The notes under the pieces were generated by a model that saw only the letters and a list, made by a program, of their open reading frames with translations, did no database searches and was not told where the DNA came from. A DNA stretch of 64,000 bases from Tausonia pullulans (lineage: Eukaryota; Basidiomycota; Tremellomycetes; Cystofilobasidiales; Mrakiaceae), in assembly GCA_951802195.1 (NCBI GenBank), contig OX637626.1:930001-994000 (forward strand), given 5' to 3'. A program made the position numbers and the translations under genes. Below are positions 47,614 through 60,420 of this stretch, piece after piece (within the stretch, counting starts at the first letter, position 1; each line of letters begins with the position of its first letter).

Positions 47614-48645
47614 TTACAAGCCGTCCATGTTCCTCAGCGCCTCGACCAAGCTCCCTGCGCTCGGCTTGGCCGCCGCCACAATTTCATCCGCGACGATACC
47701 CTCTATCTCGATGAGCGCATCCCTTGTCGTCGGTCCGATGGCAGCGAACCGCACAGCCTCCATTAGGCCCCTTCGCCTCAGGACCCCAAGGACGAGCGGG
47801 ATCGCACTCGGTGAGAAGAGCACCATCCACGGGCGCTGCTTCCCCTGCTCCTCTCGAGGCGAGAGCTCGTCCAGGAGGCCGTCCACCGTACTCTCGAACG
47901 CCGGGTGCAGAATCGTCTCATACACCTGTTGCTGGATCACAGGGAGTGGAGGAGAGGCGGAGGCGAGCGATTGGCCGAGGACGGGCGAGTTCTTGTCTCC
48001 TGTGAGATAGAGGAGCGGCTTGGTTGGCTGAGTAGTCGGAGTGACGGATGCGGCAAAGTGCGAGATGATGATAGTCGCGAGGGCAGAGGCGTTGCCTGCC
48101 TGATCGGATCCATAGATGAGATGGGGATCGGGGAGGAGCGATGGGGAGAGAGATGTGGGCAGAGCGAGGAGGGCTTGGGTCGTAGAGGAACCGACGGAGA
48201 AGAAGGGCATAGCGTCCCAGGACAGGGAGGACGCGTCCGCTGCATCTTTGTCTATGTAAGAGACAGCAGATTGTTCAACACTCGTCGTTAATAGATCTCT
48301 CATACCAGAAAGCAGGACAGCAGGGTACTCACCTTTTCTGACGGCCTTTCCTTTGCCTCTGCCCGTCTCTCCGACCGTCACTCTCTCCGCCGCCCGCCCC
48401 CACGCGTCAACCGCCCGTTGACTCGTGATAACGACGCCGGACCATTGGCTTCCACCATTCTGTAGGATCTCGACGAGCGCATCCTCCTGTACGAAACCAG
48501 TGTGGAAGATCGGGACAAAGTATGAAGCGTAGGACGGCGAGCACGACGCTGGTGAGGGCTGGGACAGCAAGTACGCGTACGGGTCTGGCGACGAGGTTGA
48601 ACATGACCGGGAGCTCGGACGGAATAAGACTACGGGGATGGGCAT
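47614..48645 (-). CDS. HEM4: Uroporphyrinogen-III synthase
   Basis: It cyclises hydroxymethylbilane to uroporphyrinogen III in cytosolic haem synthesis. Two exons (48645-48333, 48251-47614) give 316 residues. Recognisable blocks are SGVVITSQRAVDAWGRAAER, FFSVGSSTTQALLAL, PLLYLTGDKN, PVIQQQVYETI and WMVLFSPSAIPLVLGVL with FAAIGPTTRDALIEIEG and KPSAGSLVEALRN. These are the HemD signatures. The 81-nt intron 48252-48332 has GTGAGT and TAG borders but is a multiple of three and has no in-frame stop, so unspliced message would still be translated, with 27 extra residues. The start at MPIPVVLFRP (48645) was preferred to the ATG 13 codons upstream because it begins the conserved first strand. The gene converges with the expansin gene, 180 bases apart. 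Confidence 0.92.
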   Translation of the reverse strand: MPIPVVLFRPSSRSCSTSSPDPYAYLLSQPSPASCSPSYASYFVPIFHTGFVQEDALVEILQNGGSQWSGVVITSQRAVDAWGRAAERVTVGETGRGKGKAVRKGEYPAVLLSGMRDLLTTSVEQSAVSYIDKDAADASSLSWDAMPFFSVGSSTTQALLALPTSLSPSLLPDPHLIYGSDQAGNASALATIIISHFAASVTPTTQPTKPLLYLTGDKNSPVLGQSLASASPPLPVIQQQVYETILHPAFESTVDGLLDELSPREEQGKQRPWMVLFSPSAIPLVLGVLRRRGLMEAVRFAAIGPTTRDALIEIEGIVADEIVAAAKPSAGSLVEALRNMDGL

Positions 48646-49040
48646 GTTGGAAGAGGTTGTATACCGGCTAATGCTGAGAGGCAAGGCAGCAGCAAGACTG
48701 GAGATGGGCGGTTGGAGATGAATTGCGCGCGTCGAAGCGGCGGCCGGGGCGAAAGGTGGATGACCGCTGTTCGTCTGACACTCGAGCTCGGTAGCAGCCT
48801 GACTGGGCTTAGGCAGCGCGACGAAGGCAAGGGGTGTGACCCCGATGAGAGGAGGCGATGATGGTCTTTAGTCGGAAAGAAGCGAACGTCATCTGTTCGT
48901 TGAAATTGGCGGACTCGGGCAGACCGCGACGCTACAACCACGCCGCTTCGTCCACGGTCTCATGCAGGCCTGCACTTCTCACACGAGACCAGAAGACAAC
49001 GGAGGCAGAAAGAAATGGCATATAGAGACTTCCACCGCGT
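48646..49040. other. HEM4 promoter region and NIC96 3' flank
   Basis: A 395-base gap between two minus-strand genes. It must hold the NIC96 terminator and HEM4 promoter. No distinctive element was recognised. Confidence 0.5.
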
Positions 49041-52000
49041 TCAAAAGAAGGCATCGAGCCGCGTCAACTGCTGGTAGACCTCCTGGCTCATCCGGTAACG
49101 AAGCATGCCCGCGAACATCATGAGGCTCCGCGCTTTCTTTCTGTACTCGGCCATTTTCTATGCATGGGAAAAAAAAGACGGAGAAGGAAATCAGGAACTG
49201 TCGTTGTTTCGGGAACAAGGAAGCCACGCACCGACTGCCGGGCCTCGCCACCGTACGAGCTCTCCTTGAGCGCCTGGTGGAGCTTGAAGAGGCAATTCAT
49301 GGTGACAATGAGGACGTCCGAGAAGTTGTGGGCGATGGGCTCGTCGAGATCGCGGAATTCGTCCGCGCGCCGGTTGATGGCCGAAATGTCGGACGAGAGC
49401 GGAAGGAGCGAAATGGACTCGATGTACTGCAAGGCGTCAAAACGTTAGAAGCCTCCCATGAGCTCACAGTTTTGAGGGGGAAAAAGCGAACGCACCTCAA
49501 GCGCCTTTTCAAGCTTGCCCTGCTGGTACGCTTCAAAGACCTCCTTCAACCGGAGGAGGACCTTGCACGTCTCCCGGTTCCTTTGGCCGACCTTGTCCCA
49601 CTTGCTGAAGTCGCGCTGATAGTGTTCGAGGATGCCGCGCGCCGTCGGGCCAAGATCCTCTTCGGCACCGAACCCAACGCTCCGAGCACCAGCGTCCGAT
49701 GCGGCCGACGAGGGCTGAGAGAGCGACGCCCCGAGGGCCTTGTTGAGGACGGCGACGACGGCGTCGTACTCTTCGGCAAGGTTGTAGAGGATAATAGTGT
49801 CCGAAAGCCTTTGTTGGGTCGTCGAGCGTGCCGCAGCGACTTTGACGATCGAGAGAAGGTATGACCGCTCATCCGGAATATGGGCGAGCTTGATATCGCG
49901 CTCGATTGCTCCGGGCTGAAGAGAAGACACGCAGCGAGGGGAGCGTCAGAAGGGCAAGAGTCGTTTATGGAAGAAAAAGGTGACCCACAATCTTGGTGCC
50001 GTCCGGTTTGATATCGCCGAGGAGCTCGGCTATCCGGCCGCTCTCCATAACGAGGTCGCGGATCATCTCGTGGCAGGCATCAACCTGCTCCTTGCCCGTC
50101 GGCGGTGAGAGATCCGCCGAGAGGCAGATGAGGTAAATGTACTGAAGGGCGTTCTGAGGGTCCGCCTTGGCGAAGGGCTTGATGTACCGCTGGATAAGGC
50201 GGACAAAGTTGATGTAAGATGTCTCGTACGACGACGACGACGAGGGGATCGTTACGACTGTGAGAGGGACTAAGTCAGCAACACCTAGGGGCCTATACAC
50301 AAAAGAGAAAGAACATACGCAGCTCGACGTCGGACGACTGGGCACGCGATGGCACGCGGAGGAGGCCGTAGTAGATCAGCGCGATGGCAAAGTGAACGGC
50401 GTCGACTTGATGTTGTGGCTTGGAGTGCAGGAAAGCAATAGCCTGAAGAAGAGGAGGTTGTAAGATGTCTAGCGGCAAAGAACGGATTCTTGGAGGTAGT
50501 GAGACGGCGCACCTTTTCAAACTCGCCAACGAAGAGCTGGACCTGGAACCAGAAGACCGGCCGGTCTCCACGAGGATCGAAGTGTTTCTCGCCAAACTTG
50601 GAGACGAGCTTGGCCATCTCCCGAAGACCATGCCGTTCGCCGATGGGCGTCGCTGTCTCCTCGACCTCGTCTTCGCGGACAAAGCTGAGCTGGAACCAGA
50701 CCCAATCCTCAGTCGTCCGCGCAACGGGAACGTTTTTGCGGACGTCGATCCGGCCAATGAGCCGATAGAGAGCGTGCTTGAACGGGTCGCCTGCGTTGCC
50801 CCCAGAAGAAGACGAGTGGCGAATTCGGAGATTGTACTCAGTCATGAAGCGCTCGCGATGAGCGCGCGGGAGCCTGTTAGGTGTTCAGCTCTTGCTCTTC
50901 AGTTATCCCCGGCAATGGAGAAATCAGGCCGCACCTTCGGTCGGGTGAGTCAAGCCAACCCTTGAAGAAACCGACAAAGAAGCGTTCCGTGCGACCGATA
51001 CCGTCCTCGTTTTCGAGCGCGAGGTCATACGCCTCCAAAAGGTGGCCGGAACGGATGAGGTAATACATCTGAGCCCAAATCGGCTGCGAGTTGACGATCT
51101 ACAGGGTTACAGCACGGACGGAAAAGTGAGCTACAATAGCCTAGGAGAAGCCCAGCAAGATTGGAACGAACCTCAATGTCGTCCCTCCAGCGGCCCTCTT
51201 TGTAGTGCATCACGCGAACGAAGCCCTTGACCTTATTCGCAATTGAAGGTACTCCTCCGAGAGCGGCCTGTGCCGGCTGGGCCGCAACCCGGCGGTCAAT
51301 GTGCGCGTTGAATCTGGGAGCAGAGGATTTGGGTGAGGAGAGTTTAGGAAGAAGTGTGCCGTAACATCGGATACCCACTGCTCCTCCAGGAATGCCTTGC
51401 CACCCTCTGCGATACCCCTCCGAACGAAACGCGCATTCTCTTCCTGGCCGTCGTCCGCGGCGTACCCAGACGCGTACGTACGCTCCCCAACCCCCGGCTG
51501 GCCCTCGCGGACGAGACTCGCTAGGAGCGAGAAGCTCTGAGCGAGCATGGGCGACATCTGGTTCGACGACGTCGAGGCCGTGTTATTGGCCGCCGAGGCG
51601 AGCGAGTCGGCGTACGACTTGACGAGCGGGAACGGGGACGAGGACGCGTTCGAGCGCGAGGCGTTGAGTTGCCGGACAACCTGGTCGTAGCGCAGCATCC
51701 GGTGGTGGTTGGAAAGCGTCTGCCCAGGAAGAGGTCCGCTCATAGAGCTACCCAGACCAGAGGTGCTCTCGCCTAAGCGACCCCTGACGGAGCGACCAAA
51801 GGCGCTCGCACCGAGGCTGCCACCGAGGGAAGACGTGCTGGGTGCAACGATGTCCCCCGCGCCGACCTCGTCAAGAATCTTGCGCTTCTGGGCATCCCAA
51901 GAGGACCGCATGCGCGAGTCGAGCGTTTGGTAAAACGAATTAGTGAGCTGCGAGTGCGACTCGGACAAAGCGGTGAGGATGAGCTGCTCGCGGGTGTGCC

Positions 52001-52524
52001 GGAGGTAACCCTGTTGGACGACGAGACGACGGCGGCGACAAACGGGGTTAGCAAGGAGACGCACACGGCATGAGGCGAGCGTAAACAGGTTCTTAGAACG
52101 ATGCTTACATCGACATCGCTATCCCCGAGCGGGATGAGGGGCTCGAAGGTGCCCCCAAGGGCGGAAGGCGCGGTCGCCTGCTCGACGCGGTAGGTGAGGT
52201 CGGCGAGGTTGAGGCCCGCGCTGGCGAGTAGGTGCGCGCTGGTCTCCCAATTGTCCGCCGGGGCATGGGGGTGATCAGTAACCATCGTCGTACTGAAGCA
52301 TACCTCCTGCCCTAAGTATTCGTATCCACTCACGCTCGCCCCTCCTCGCCGTCGATGTCCATCGCGCTCCGCTTGCCCGACGCGGCGCCGCGACCGACGA
52401 GCCGCCGGGACTGCTCCTCGATCTGATCGAGGCCGAGGTGGAGCTGGGGGAGTTCCTGGTTATCGAGGTGGGAGGTGAGATTCTTCGACTGCAGAAGCAG
52501 CGAAGCGAGCGTGGAGGAAGACAT
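49041..52524 (-). CDS. NIC96: Nucleoporin Nic96/Nup93
   Basis: A scaffold nucleoporin of the inner ring of the nuclear pore that anchors the Nsp1 complex. Eleven exons (52524-52334, 52292-52109, 52010-51379, 51313-51172, 51098-50935, 50873-50513, 50442-50319, 50257-49989, 49915-49496, 49426-49232, 49157-49041) join in phase to 932 residues. The start reads MSSSTLASLLLQSKNLTSHL. It is followed by ETSAHLLASAGLNLADLTYR and YLRHTREQLILTALSESHSQ. The large alpha-helical fold begins with FLEEQFNAHIDRRVAAQPAQ and LGGVPSIANKVKGFVRV. Helical repeats include WAQMYYLIRSGHLLEAYDLA, LIQRYIKPFAKADPQNALQY and LSDTIILYNLAEEYDAVVAV, ending with ARSLMMFAGMLRYRMSQEVY. Length and order match Nic96. The smallest intron is 41 nt (52293-52333). 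Confidence 0.95.
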
Positions 52525-54897
52525 GGCTGTCGAGATGGCCGTCGAGGGGAGAGCAGAGAGGCGAGACGTCGAAGCATCGGTGGAGCGTGAGAAATCGAGG
52601 ATGGATGGCGCCTGGTCGTCAAGAGGGAGGGTGGCAGTCAACAATATGTACCTGAATCCTGAATGATGAGACAGGAAGTCGATGAAGATGAAGCCTTCAT
52701 GTTGTTCGTATCCTGAAGATTCACGATACGAAATGAGATGAAGAGATGAGCGCTCGCGGCATGACATCCGCCTTGCGTGGCGCTATTTTTAGGTTAACTT
52801 ACATACAAACTGCTATCTCTTGTCAAAGTTAGTGCCGGTGCTCAATCCAATTCTCCACAAAATAGAAGGGTTGGTTGCGAGGTGACGTTGACGCGCTGCC
52901 AGTCGCAGAGGGCGGGACCCAGATGGATGTCGACACGTCGCTCCTTTCCCTACTTTACCCTCGACCACCGCTGCCATCCTCTCGTTCAGCATCACCCGCT
53001 TGCTTGGTCGCCCGGCCGGCCGTCTCCTGTTCTATTTTCGCCCCAATACCATCCCCCTTCTCCGCCACCCCGACGTCCTCCGTTCATTTCCATCTACGTT
53101 TATCCGGTCTTCCAGCTCTCGACCCCAATGAACGTTCAAGCCAAGCTCTATGAGGGCTTCGATCGGTAACTTCTCGTCTCGCAAGTCATCTGGGCCTTCT
53201 TACTTCCCTTCGCAATCCGTCCGGTCAGCATCGAGTATTGTTGGGGCTCGTGCAAGCGGAACTAATGGGGCCGGCTCATGCTGTCGGAGACTGGGATCTT
53301 GGGAGACACACCCCAGCGGAAGATTGCGACGGACATACGTCAGGAAGTAACGCGTGATGCAAGGCTCAAAAGTTTCTGAACATCGACGGGCAAGAAATCC
53401 TCCGGCACCTCAAGACAAAGGCTCAGGACGCCTTTTCGCTGCCGCCCGATGCGGACCTTCCCGGCCACACCCTTGAGCCCACTTTCCCAAGCCGGATTCA
53501 TCTCTTCTTCACCGTCGGATGGACACCTGACCGTCAATATCCTTTCCGAGACTCCTTTTCTGTATTCAATCATCAAATCACCCGCAACTTAAAAAAGTAC
53601 AGCAACCGTGTTCAATGGGTGGGTGCGGAAGGGGGTGGCGCACAGGTCGACTCTCCTATTTCATAATCGGTTAGAAGCTTCTTCACCGACGGCGCGTCCT
53701 TCAGGACAGTGCGAGCAGAGATCTGGAACTGGCTTCAAGGCCTTGAATCGGGCTTCTTCTCTCCGGGGCTCGTTCTCAATCAAATCGAACAGCAAAGCCT
53801 TGAGCTCTTACGCTGCTTTCTCTCCAAAACCTCGATACCTTCTCTCCCTATCTCTACTGTAACCTCACCTTCCTTTTAAACATCCAGCCAACAGAGTCTC
53901 AACTCGCCCAGGCGCATTTGATTTACCACCATAATTACCTGTGCATTTGCCATGTCGTCGGAGGTACCATCCTTTTCTACCAGTCAACACATATTTCGAG
54001 CTGTTTTCGAGAAAGGCCTGCCTCTAAGGATCTCTCGTGAGACGAGGGTCTGCTGGGTGCGTGCCTGTTCTCGCCATCGGCCGCTCTGGGCCAACAACCC
54101 TCTGCTTTGTTGGAGTTGGATCGGGGAGGTTGGCACTCGTACCCTGATCGCGCGCACAGAGTGACTCTGTTATTGTGAGTTTTCGAACCCCACCATACTC
54201 GCTGCTTCCTCTGATCTCAGAATCGACTGTTATCCTGTCTTTCCTAGCCCTCTCTCCTATACACACGTATATACACTCCTCTTGTCCGTCTCCTGCCTTT
54301 CCACTTTCTCTCCTTGTCAGCCGATCCAATCCCATCTCCCCATGCATTGTCGGTTCTATCCTGACCTCTCATACCCCTGCTTCAACATACGGACACCCTT
54401 ACCCCGCGCTCAAACATTGTTCGTTGGCCTCTTCGAACAAGGTCGGGTTCCGGCCATGCCTTCGTCTCCCCTGACTTAACTGACTCGCTCCTCACTCCTC
54501 AATCCTCTCCCTCATCGTAGATCAGATGACTTCGCTGTCCTCTCGAGCTTTGGATCGTTCCGTCAGATCACGATCCTTTCTCGTTTGACTCACGTTCTTC
54601 ACTTCCCTACTTCATCGATCGTTTGCTTGCCATGGCTAAGTCGGGAGGGGGGAGATAGGATAGACGTTCAGGAGTGGCCGTTCCTTGCTCCGTTGGACAA
54701 TTAAGGAACAGACACGACAGACATTCCTCAGAGACCGACATCACGCTGCGGATTCAAAAAAGAGAATCGTATAGCCGGAGGGGGGAAAGGGTAAAAGGGA
54801 AAAGAGAGTATGGAACCGCGAGAGGAGCGCGCGTGCGCTATCTCCATAAGCGAAACGTCAGAGTCAAAGGAAAATAAATGGCAGCATTTCGGCCAAT
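52525..54897. other. Gene-poor interval between NIC96 and ARF1
   Basis: The NIC96 promoter lies at the left end and the ARF1 terminator at the right. One coding-like reading frame at 53358-53666 is listed separately. The rest (53.7-54.9 kb) shows CT-rich stretches and short frames without recognisable products. Confidence 0.45.
53128..53666 (+). CDS. Possible small gene or gene remnant, unknown product
   Basis: A short first exon could start at 53128 (MNVQAKLYEGFDR) and splice at a GTAACT donor. The open frame 53358-53666 (possible acceptor at 53361-53362) reads KFLNIDGQEILRHLKTKAQD, LPPDADLPGHTLEPTFPSR and IHLFFTVGWTPDRQYPFRD, with balanced amino-acid composition and no low complexity, so it looks like real coding sequence. 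I cannot name a family, and the link between the two parts is not certain. It may be a decayed gene. It diverges from NIC96. Confidence 0.3.
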
Positions 54898-56683
<1,786 letters not shown>

Positions 56684-56974
56684 TGTGGAGAGGGAGGGTG
56701 GTCGACGGGAAGGGGGGTGGACGACGGGACGGGTGGGGGCGGTGGGAAGAGACGCGGTCGAGGTTGGAGAGGAGAGGAAGCGAGCAAGGGACCGCCAGCG
56801 CAGGAAGGAGGGAGGGCCCAGGGGACGCAGGCGAACGGGCCTTCCCACGCGGGGTCCCTTGCAAAAGGCCATCGACTCTCACCTTGGAAAGATGGGAGGG
56901 CTCACCATGTCACATCCTTTTGCAGACCTTTGGCTGACGTCTCGCAGGTTGGTGTGAGGTAGCAATCGCCTAGT

Positions 56975-57424
56975 CTACAAAGTGATTTGTAGAGATGCGA
57001 GCGAATATCTCGTCATCTGGTTCTGCCCCTCATCTTCGATCCTGTTCAGACCAAGGTCGGATGTTTCGCAGGAATGATCTACTCGAAATACCAAGAGGAT
57101 ACCATTCCGAGTATTGTTGACGTTGAGTCCGCGCAGCATCCGAAGTCCTGTTCTGCGGGAATGGAGCAATCGGCATCGTTGTACTCCTTGACAACAGGGC
57201 GAAGCCGGACTTAGAGGGCCTAGACCTGAGTAGAGCGCCACCCGAGATGATGTGAACGGGAAAAGAGAGGCATGTTCCTTCCGGGTTGGCCGCTTAGGCC
57301 GCTGCGCAGTAGGCGGTCGCCGGCGGGCCGCTACAGCGAGGGGAAGCGGACAACCTGGTTGCTGGTCTGATGCATGGCACAAGCGACGATATCCTCGCCG
57401 CAATGACCCTGGATGAAAATTCAA
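56975..57424 (-). pseudogene. Possible remnant of an HNH-nuclease-like domain
   Basis: The minus-strand frame contains GLNVNNTRNGILLVFRVDHS followed by CETSDLGLNRIED. This resembles the second half of a fungal HNH domain, whose usual form is VNxxxNGxLLRxDxHxxFDxGLxxI. A Cys-containing stretch upstream (CCQGVQRCRLLHSRR) could be what is left of the first half. One extra residue interrupts the NGILL-R-D-H spacing, the Phe-Asp pair is lost, and no long open frame surrounds it. I take it as a decayed fragment. The match is by eye only and could be chance. Confidence 0.3.
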
Positions 57425-59900
57425 CTAGCCGATGGGAGCGGGTTCGTCGGCTTGTCTGTCCGAGTCTTCCTCTTGGCCGATCGCTTATCTCCTTGCGTTC
57501 TTTTCGTCTGTCTCTCAGAGTTTCCATCTGATGACGTTGTCCCGGGTTTGTTGGAGACCTTCCTTCGGTATATACAATCAGGTAGCGCTTGAACAACATG
57601 TCTCTCTGACTCCTTCCGTTTTTTCCTCTCCAGTGGCGAATAACCTCAACAATTTGGAAGCCTGCGTAAAGACTTGGGCTCCGGCAGAGGAGAACAATGG
57701 TTGGCTAGCTGTTAGGATTGGCCCAAGGGTCAATGGCGAGGAAGACTGGGCGAGAAGAGGGACGTTGGTGACGAAGTGTACTGAGAGCGGAGGTGGGTGA
57801 TGAGATGGAACTGAAGTGGCGGAGGTGACACGGGCTCGCTTAAAGGTCTTGGGCAAGTTTGTCGGGTCCAAATGATAGTCAGAGTGCAGAACAAACTACG
57901 ATGAAATGAGCGTTTTATGGACTAGAGGTAAGAACAAGGGGGGGGGGGGGGGGGATTAGAAGTGCGAGAACGCAAAGAGTGTAGGGCAGATGATGATATA
58001 AAAGAGAAGAAAGCGCAATGAGACAAGGAGCGTGAGCCAATGTGGCGAAAGAATGGTCCAAGATGAGGGAATGTGGAGCAAGCAGGGAGCAGGCAACACT
58101 TGCACAGAGTTAGCCAGACGCAGAACCAAGGTGGCAAGTACGCGAGATCCTGACACTAGCCTATTCGGCAGGTTCGGCTGCTCTCAATCGTGAAATGTGT
58201 TTCTACCGAGACCAAGAGTTATGAAGACGATCACATTTGTCCTGGAGGTGCCAGCTCCTCTTCTCAGCTCCTCCCTTTGGTTTCAGTCTCAACCTCAACT
58301 TGCTGAGGCTGACAGTCGAGCCCAGCGAGGAGTAATCCTTAAACGACATAGCCCCCGGGCACCTAGCACATGAGATGGAGGGTAACTTGATCTCTGAAAA
58401 GTTGCCGCCTCAAGAGGAAACGAGAGAGGACAAGGATGTGAGCAAGCCTGTGACGCTCATCTCCGCACCAAGTCCCGCGTTTTCCATTATCCGCTGGCTG
58501 CCTGCCGAACTGAGGCGGCGAGATCCAAGTCTTGTCTGTCCTCCCTCTAACCCCATCATCCCGCCCACATTCCACCCTACGCTGCACTTCCGCATGCCAA
58601 TACAAGTAAGGAAGATACCCCAAGTTGTCCATGAGCTTCTATGTTCTTATCAAGTCATAGATAGCTCTGATCCACGCTTTCCTCCCATCTCCCTCGCGGC
58701 CGTCCGCAGAAGTTCTTCTTTCTCTCTCACACCCTCCTCGCTCACCCTTACTCTCGATTTGTAGATGTGTTTGATCGACAACGGACGCGACGCGGACATT
58801 GTCGCTGTTCTTCCCTTCCCAATGTCTTCAGCTCGCTCTTCCGTATTTTCTCTCACGTGGCGATTGATGTTGGCTTGCCAATCAGGTTCAAATCCATCCA
58901 ACTTTGCGCTGAGAAGGTTCGTATTCGATGCAACGGCAAATACGTGTCCGCCTCCTCTAAAGCGTCTTTGCATGTTCACATACCAAAATTATGTCAAACA
59001 GAACTTCAAAGTCAAGAGCGACTGCTAAACTTTGGTCACATCGAAGGCATTGTGCCACAGCTCGACTTCGCGTTGGCCCGCCCGCGATCTAAGTTGTGCC
59101 GAGGTTCAGCTGTCAATCGGCTCTGCTGTAACGGACTCTTCATGGTCTTTGCCTCTTCCCGGCTTGAAGGTCTTGCCATTCTCAATGTCACCGAACCCCA
59201 AATCTCCAAACCGACGCTTTGCGTGCCTGCTCATCCCTCGCTCTTGTCGGTTCATCGCAGGTAAGCCTGGTATCTTATTGTTCCAGTACGAGTTCTCCGT
59301 GAGCAAAAATCGGGGCAGCTAGCTCTCGGACTTCCCTGACTCTGTCATCGTTGGTGGCCTCGCTCTAAAGACATCATGCTCTTTATGGGATGCGTCTTTG
59401 AGAGCTGGACGCCCTTCATCACGCGGTAGAGCCACATCTGCTTGATGCCATCATTATCATCAAATCTCCCCCCGGTGCTCACTGGCGACACACTGGAGAT
59501 GGTAATGTGTCAGCAATCGACCTACACTTCGGGACGTGAACCTCGAGGCCAAAGGCTCTATCTCAACTTAAGGTTCATTCCATTTCGATTACCTGGCTTT
59601 CCTCATAGAACCGATGGCCATGTCGTCGACGCCTCCAAGGCATTTTTTTCCTCATTCGATCCAGAGCTGCGAGCATATAGGCTACATGGTGGCCGATCGA
59701 CGTCAGACGGCCTCGTCCTAAATCCCGTTCGTTACGTCGACCTCTCTTCTGCCTGTATCGGCGCGCCGTCGAACGAACTTCCAGCTCTGACCGCCTTGTG
59801 AATTGCCAGCTCAAAGAGCGATCCTATATTTTCTCACACTGGTCACTGGTTATGTAGCCGTCGTCTGCTTCGCATGGAGTCTAGGGGGAGAGACCTTGGT
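57425..59900. other. Gene-poor region with eroded coding traces
   Basis: Readable frames occur at 57627-57800 (+) (NNLEACVKTWAPAEENNGW), 58767-59264 (+) and 59442-59801 (+), none with a family I can name. A poly(G)17 run sits at 57938-57954. No intact gene model could be built. Confidence 0.4.
57938..57954. repeat. poly(G) tract, 17 nt
   Basis: Seventeen uninterrupted G residues in the gene-poor region. Confidence 0.95.
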
Positions 59901-60420
59901 GATGCTTCCGCTTACTCGCGTTTAGCATGCGACGCTCCCACTCTTCTCCAGCGGTGAGCTCAATAAGTTCTCAATCTATGATAGTGAGTACCAAGATCTC
60001 CATCTCTCGCCCCTGATTACCCATCTATATGGGCCTGTCTGAGGAGGACTTCGGTTGCCCTTACTATGGCTTTCCTCTGTGGACATTGTCCTTCGTGGCG
60101 ACCGCTGCCGATCCTAGGTCGAGCACGACTACCTCTCCCACTTTCGCACTCCGTCGAACCCGTCGGCGGGCCTGATGTTATCGAGCGTGTCTTGCCCAGA
60201 TCAGTATCGCTCAGCTGCACTATATCGCGCCTCACATTCCCGTTGGCACTGTTATCGAGTGAATGCTGAGGACACACGGCGGGGGGTACGTCATTTATTT
60301 CAAAGGATCACTCGTCAGGTCACAGAGCGGCCAGAACAAGCTCAATCCGGTCGAGACGCTCTTGGAGTGTAGAGTGGAGGAGGACCGACGCTTGCTCAGG
60401 TTGGGTTTGAACAAAAGGCT
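59901..60420 (+). other. Coding-like but broken patch, function unknown
   Basis: From 59955 one frame reads ELNKFSIYDSEYQDLHLSP then LITHLYG, faintly like the N-lobe of fungal kinase-like proteins (ExxxYxxLxxLxxxxxPxxYG). About 60210-60420 reads HYIAPHIPVGTVIE and, after a stop, GGYVIYFKGSLVRSQSGQ and VEEDRRLLRLGLNKRLVTRG. The frames do not connect without stops. The kinase resemblance is weak and I do not assert it. Confidence 0.25.

Noticed and set aside
58884-58894. GGTTCAAATCC, the consensus of a tRNA B box
   Set aside because: The flanking five bases do not pair to form a T stem, and no A box or acceptor stem is found at the right distance.
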